From positions 1-5,617 of the forward strand of contig JAUHWE010000347.1 of NCBI GenBank assembly GCA_030424825.1: a DNA stretch of 5,617 nucleotides, in the 5' to 3' direction. Made by a program: the position numbers and the translations under genes. The notes below the pieces were generated by a model, which worked only from the letters and a program-made list of their open reading frames with translations, did not search any database and was not told the DNA's origin. Positions within the stretch are counted from its first letter, which is position 1, and each line of letters starts with the position of its first letter. This DNA comes from Verrucomicrobiia bacterium (GTDB lineage: Bacteria > Verrucomicrobiota > Verrucomicrobiia > Opitutales > Opitutaceae). This document shows positions 4,091 through 5,617 of the stretch, piece by piece.

Positions 4091-5482
4091 ATGAACTCGC
4101 TTCTTTCTGGCAGAGAAATCCTAGTCGTTGACGATGAACCGCTTTTGAGGAAGCGCTTGGCTCGATTCCTGGACGAGGGAGGAGCGAATGTTGTATCGGT
4201 TGGGAGTTTCGAGGAGGCGAAGAACGCGCTCTTGTCGATGCCTTTTGACTACGCGTTACTCGATGTCCACCTTCCAGACGGCCTAGGAGTGGATCTTCTC
4301 GATTTTGCCAAGGACACATCCTGTGTCGTCATGACCGCTGATGGGGGATGGGAAATTGCTGTCGAGGCGATGAAGCGTGGGGCTGCGGATTATATGGCGA
4401 AACCGTTCGAGCTGCCTGAAGTGCCCTTGATATTAGCTCGTTGCGCGAAGGCGAAACGTAGTCGGCGTTCCCGTGAGCATCGCATTGAGATGGAAGCGGG
4501 CTCGGGCGAAGGTTTATTCTGGGGAAAGTCTCTCGCAGGGCTCAAAGAGAGTTTGGATCGTATACTCGCATCGGATCGCCGTCTTACCAGCAGGCTACCT
4601 CCGATTTTGCTGGAAGGTGAAACGGGTACCGGGAAGTCCACGTTTGCCCGTTGGTTACATGACAATGGTACTCGCCGGGATGCGGAACTCATCGTAGTGA
4701 ATTGTGCTGCGCTTCCTGAAAACCTCGCTGAGTCCGAATTGTTTGGTCACGAAAAAGGAGCGTTTACCGATGCCAAAGCGAAGAGAATCGGACTATTCGA
4801 GGCGGCTGACGGAGGGACACTTTTTCTGGATGAAATAGCGAGCCTGTCACCCGCGCTCCAAGCTAAGGTTCTCATTGCGATCGAGGAAGGTAAGATACGC
4901 AGAGTGGGCGGCGTCAGCGAAATTCTTGTAGATGCCCGAGTTATTGCTGCGTCCAATCGCGACTTGGAGGCCCTGACTCGTGAGGGAGCATTTCGTGATG
5001 ACTTGTTTCACCGATTGAATCTGCTTCATATTCGAATTCCTCCTTTGCGGGAACGTAGAGATGACTTGATGCGATTGGTTGAGCATTTGGGAAATAGTCT
5101 AGCGCTTCGCTACCAGATCGACGGGTTCTCGATTTCAGAAAAAGGCAGAAACCAGATTCTCTCCCACAATTGGCCTGGAAATTTGCGAGAGCTCGCTCAC
5201 GAAGTAGAACGGGCCATCATTCTGGGTGATCCGAGCAATGCTGAATTTCCATCGTTGAGCCCTGCAGAAGTGGATAGTCTACTCCCTGGAGACTCTGGTG
5301 ATTCGGATTGGCTGAACCCCCGCTGGGATTTCCCTGAAGAAGGAATCGATTTGGAGGGAGCGATCGACCGCTTGATTGATTTGGCCATTGAAAAGTGCGG
5401 AGGTAATGTGACCCAAGCGTCGCGTCTCCTCAGGGTTCCCAGGGACTACATTCGCTATCGGAAAAAGAAAAAGGGCAGTTGA
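4091..5482 (+). CDS. NtrC-type sigma-54-dependent response regulator (REC - AAA+ - Fis-type HTH)
   Basis: A two-component transcriptional activator of 463 residues: phosphorylation of REC should release the AAA+ ATPase, which remodels sigma-54 RNA polymerase. REC (8-120) has acidic pocket D14-D15, phospho-acceptor D58 (LLDVHLPDG), T82 and K104 (AKPF). The AAA+ domain (about 142-376) has Walker A GETGTGKST (176-184), ELFGHEKGAFTDA (216-228) as its GAFTGA loop, Walker B GGTLFLDE (241-248), sensor I AASNRD (286-291), arginine-finger region FRDDLFHRLN (301-310) and sensor II WPGNLREL (361-368). An acidic linker (~380-420) leads to a Fis-like helix-turn-helix (GGNVTQASRLLRV, 437-449) and a basic tail ending RKKKKGS. 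Length and order match the family, and all switch and ATPase residues are present. An in-frame TAA directly precedes the ATG, fixing the start. No histidine kinase gene is in the window, so the input signal and target promoters are unknown. Confidence 0.95.
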   Translation: MNSLLSGREILVVDDEPLLRKRLARFLDEGGANVVSVGSFEEAKNALLSMPFDYALLDVHLPDGLGVDLLDFAKDTSCVVMTADGGWEIAVEAMKRGAADYMAKPFELPEVPLILARCAKAKRSRRSREHRIEMEAGSGEGLFWGKSLAGLKESLDRILASDRRLTSRLPPILLEGETGTGKSTFARWLHDNGTRRDAELIVVNCAALPENLAESELFGHEKGAFTDAKAKRIGLFEAADGGTLFLDEIASLSPALQAKVLIAIEEGKIRRVGGVSEILVDARVIAASNRDLEALTREGAFRDDLFHRLNLLHIRIPPLRERRDDLMRLVEHLGNSLALRYQIDGFSISEKGRNQILSHNWPGNLRELAHEVERAIILGDPSNAEFPSLSPAEVDSLLPGDSGDSDWLNPRWDFPEEGIDLEGAIDRLIDLAIEKCGGNVTQASRLLRVPRDYIRYRKKKKGS

Positions 5483-5617
5483 TAGCTCACGGTTGGTGAA
5501 TATTCCCCATCATTCTGGCATAGAAGCGTGTGGAATTGGTAAATAATTCCCGTTCCTGCAGTTGTTCTGAACGAGATTTATCCGGTTTGGTTTAGCTAAG
5601 TTTCTAATGAACAACAG
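5483..5617. other. Intergenic tail with no supported gene
   Basis: This 135-base stretch follows the regulator stop. It contains a weak AT-rich hairpin (GGAATT 5532-5537 with AATTCC 5545-5550) without a T run. An ATG at 5607 is followed by only two complete codons before the window ends. I can assign neither a terminator nor a next gene with confidence. Confidence 0.5.

Noticed and set aside
5515..5550. TGGCAT and a GGAATT/AATTCC hairpin after the regulator, as a sigma-54 promoter or terminator.
   Set aside because: No -12 GC element at the required spacing, and the hairpin is AT-rich with no T run.
1..5617. CRISPR array, tRNA/rRNA, toxin-antitoxin, phage or transposase, or anti-phage defence cassette.
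   Set aside because: No repeat-spacer periodicity, cloverleaf, or matching protein motifs seen on either strand.

Overview
The window is two unrelated pieces of DNA joined at about position 183-188. The first ~188 bases are GC-rich (about 69% by hand count). They hold the last codons of one gene, overlapped by the start of a secreted cyclophilin, an arrangement and wording typical of marine Rhodobacteraceae (Alphaproteobacteria). From ~189 on, the sequence drops to about 48% GC and runs directly into the antisense strand of a methionine sulfoxide reductase B gene that has lost its catalytic C-terminus. Both genes are cut at the same place and no mobile element is visible there. An assembly or amplification chimera at a short GC-rich microhomology is the simplest reading.

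The remaining ~5.4 kb looks like ordinary chromosome of one bacterium. The gene set (a SMUG1-type uracil-DNA glycosylase, a TIGR04283-type glycosyltransferase, a stand-alone DEDDh exonuclease, an NtrC-type regulator), the moderate GC and the scarcity of Shine-Dalgarno sequences would fit a Verrucomicrobiota/Opitutae-like organism. That assignment is inference and needs a database search.

Layout after the junction: msrB (minus, truncated); a ~230 bp gap with a 22-codon ORF behind a perfect AGGAGG; a 58-residue hydrophilic small protein (plus); SMUG1 glycosylase (minus), convergent with it and sharing a small hairpin; a ~280 bp gap with a 27-codon hydrophobic ORF and a structured inverted repeat; then on the minus strand, read right to left, a 72-residue coiled-coil protein, a DEDDh 3'-5' exonuclease and a family 2-like glycosyltransferase, the last two closely spaced. 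Divergent from the coiled-coil gene is a complete sigma-54-dependent response regulator (plus, REC-AAA+-Fis HTH). It is preceded by a near-consensus sigma-70 promoter and a ~140 nt leader with a perfect 7-bp hairpin. No histidine kinase lies in the window. The last 135 bases hold no gene I can support.

Two DNA-maintenance enzymes (uracil glycosylase, exonuclease) and a protein-repair enzyme (MsrB) lie near each other, but strand and spacing do not make them one operon. I see no CRISPR, tRNA, rRNA, insertion sequence or recognisable defence system.
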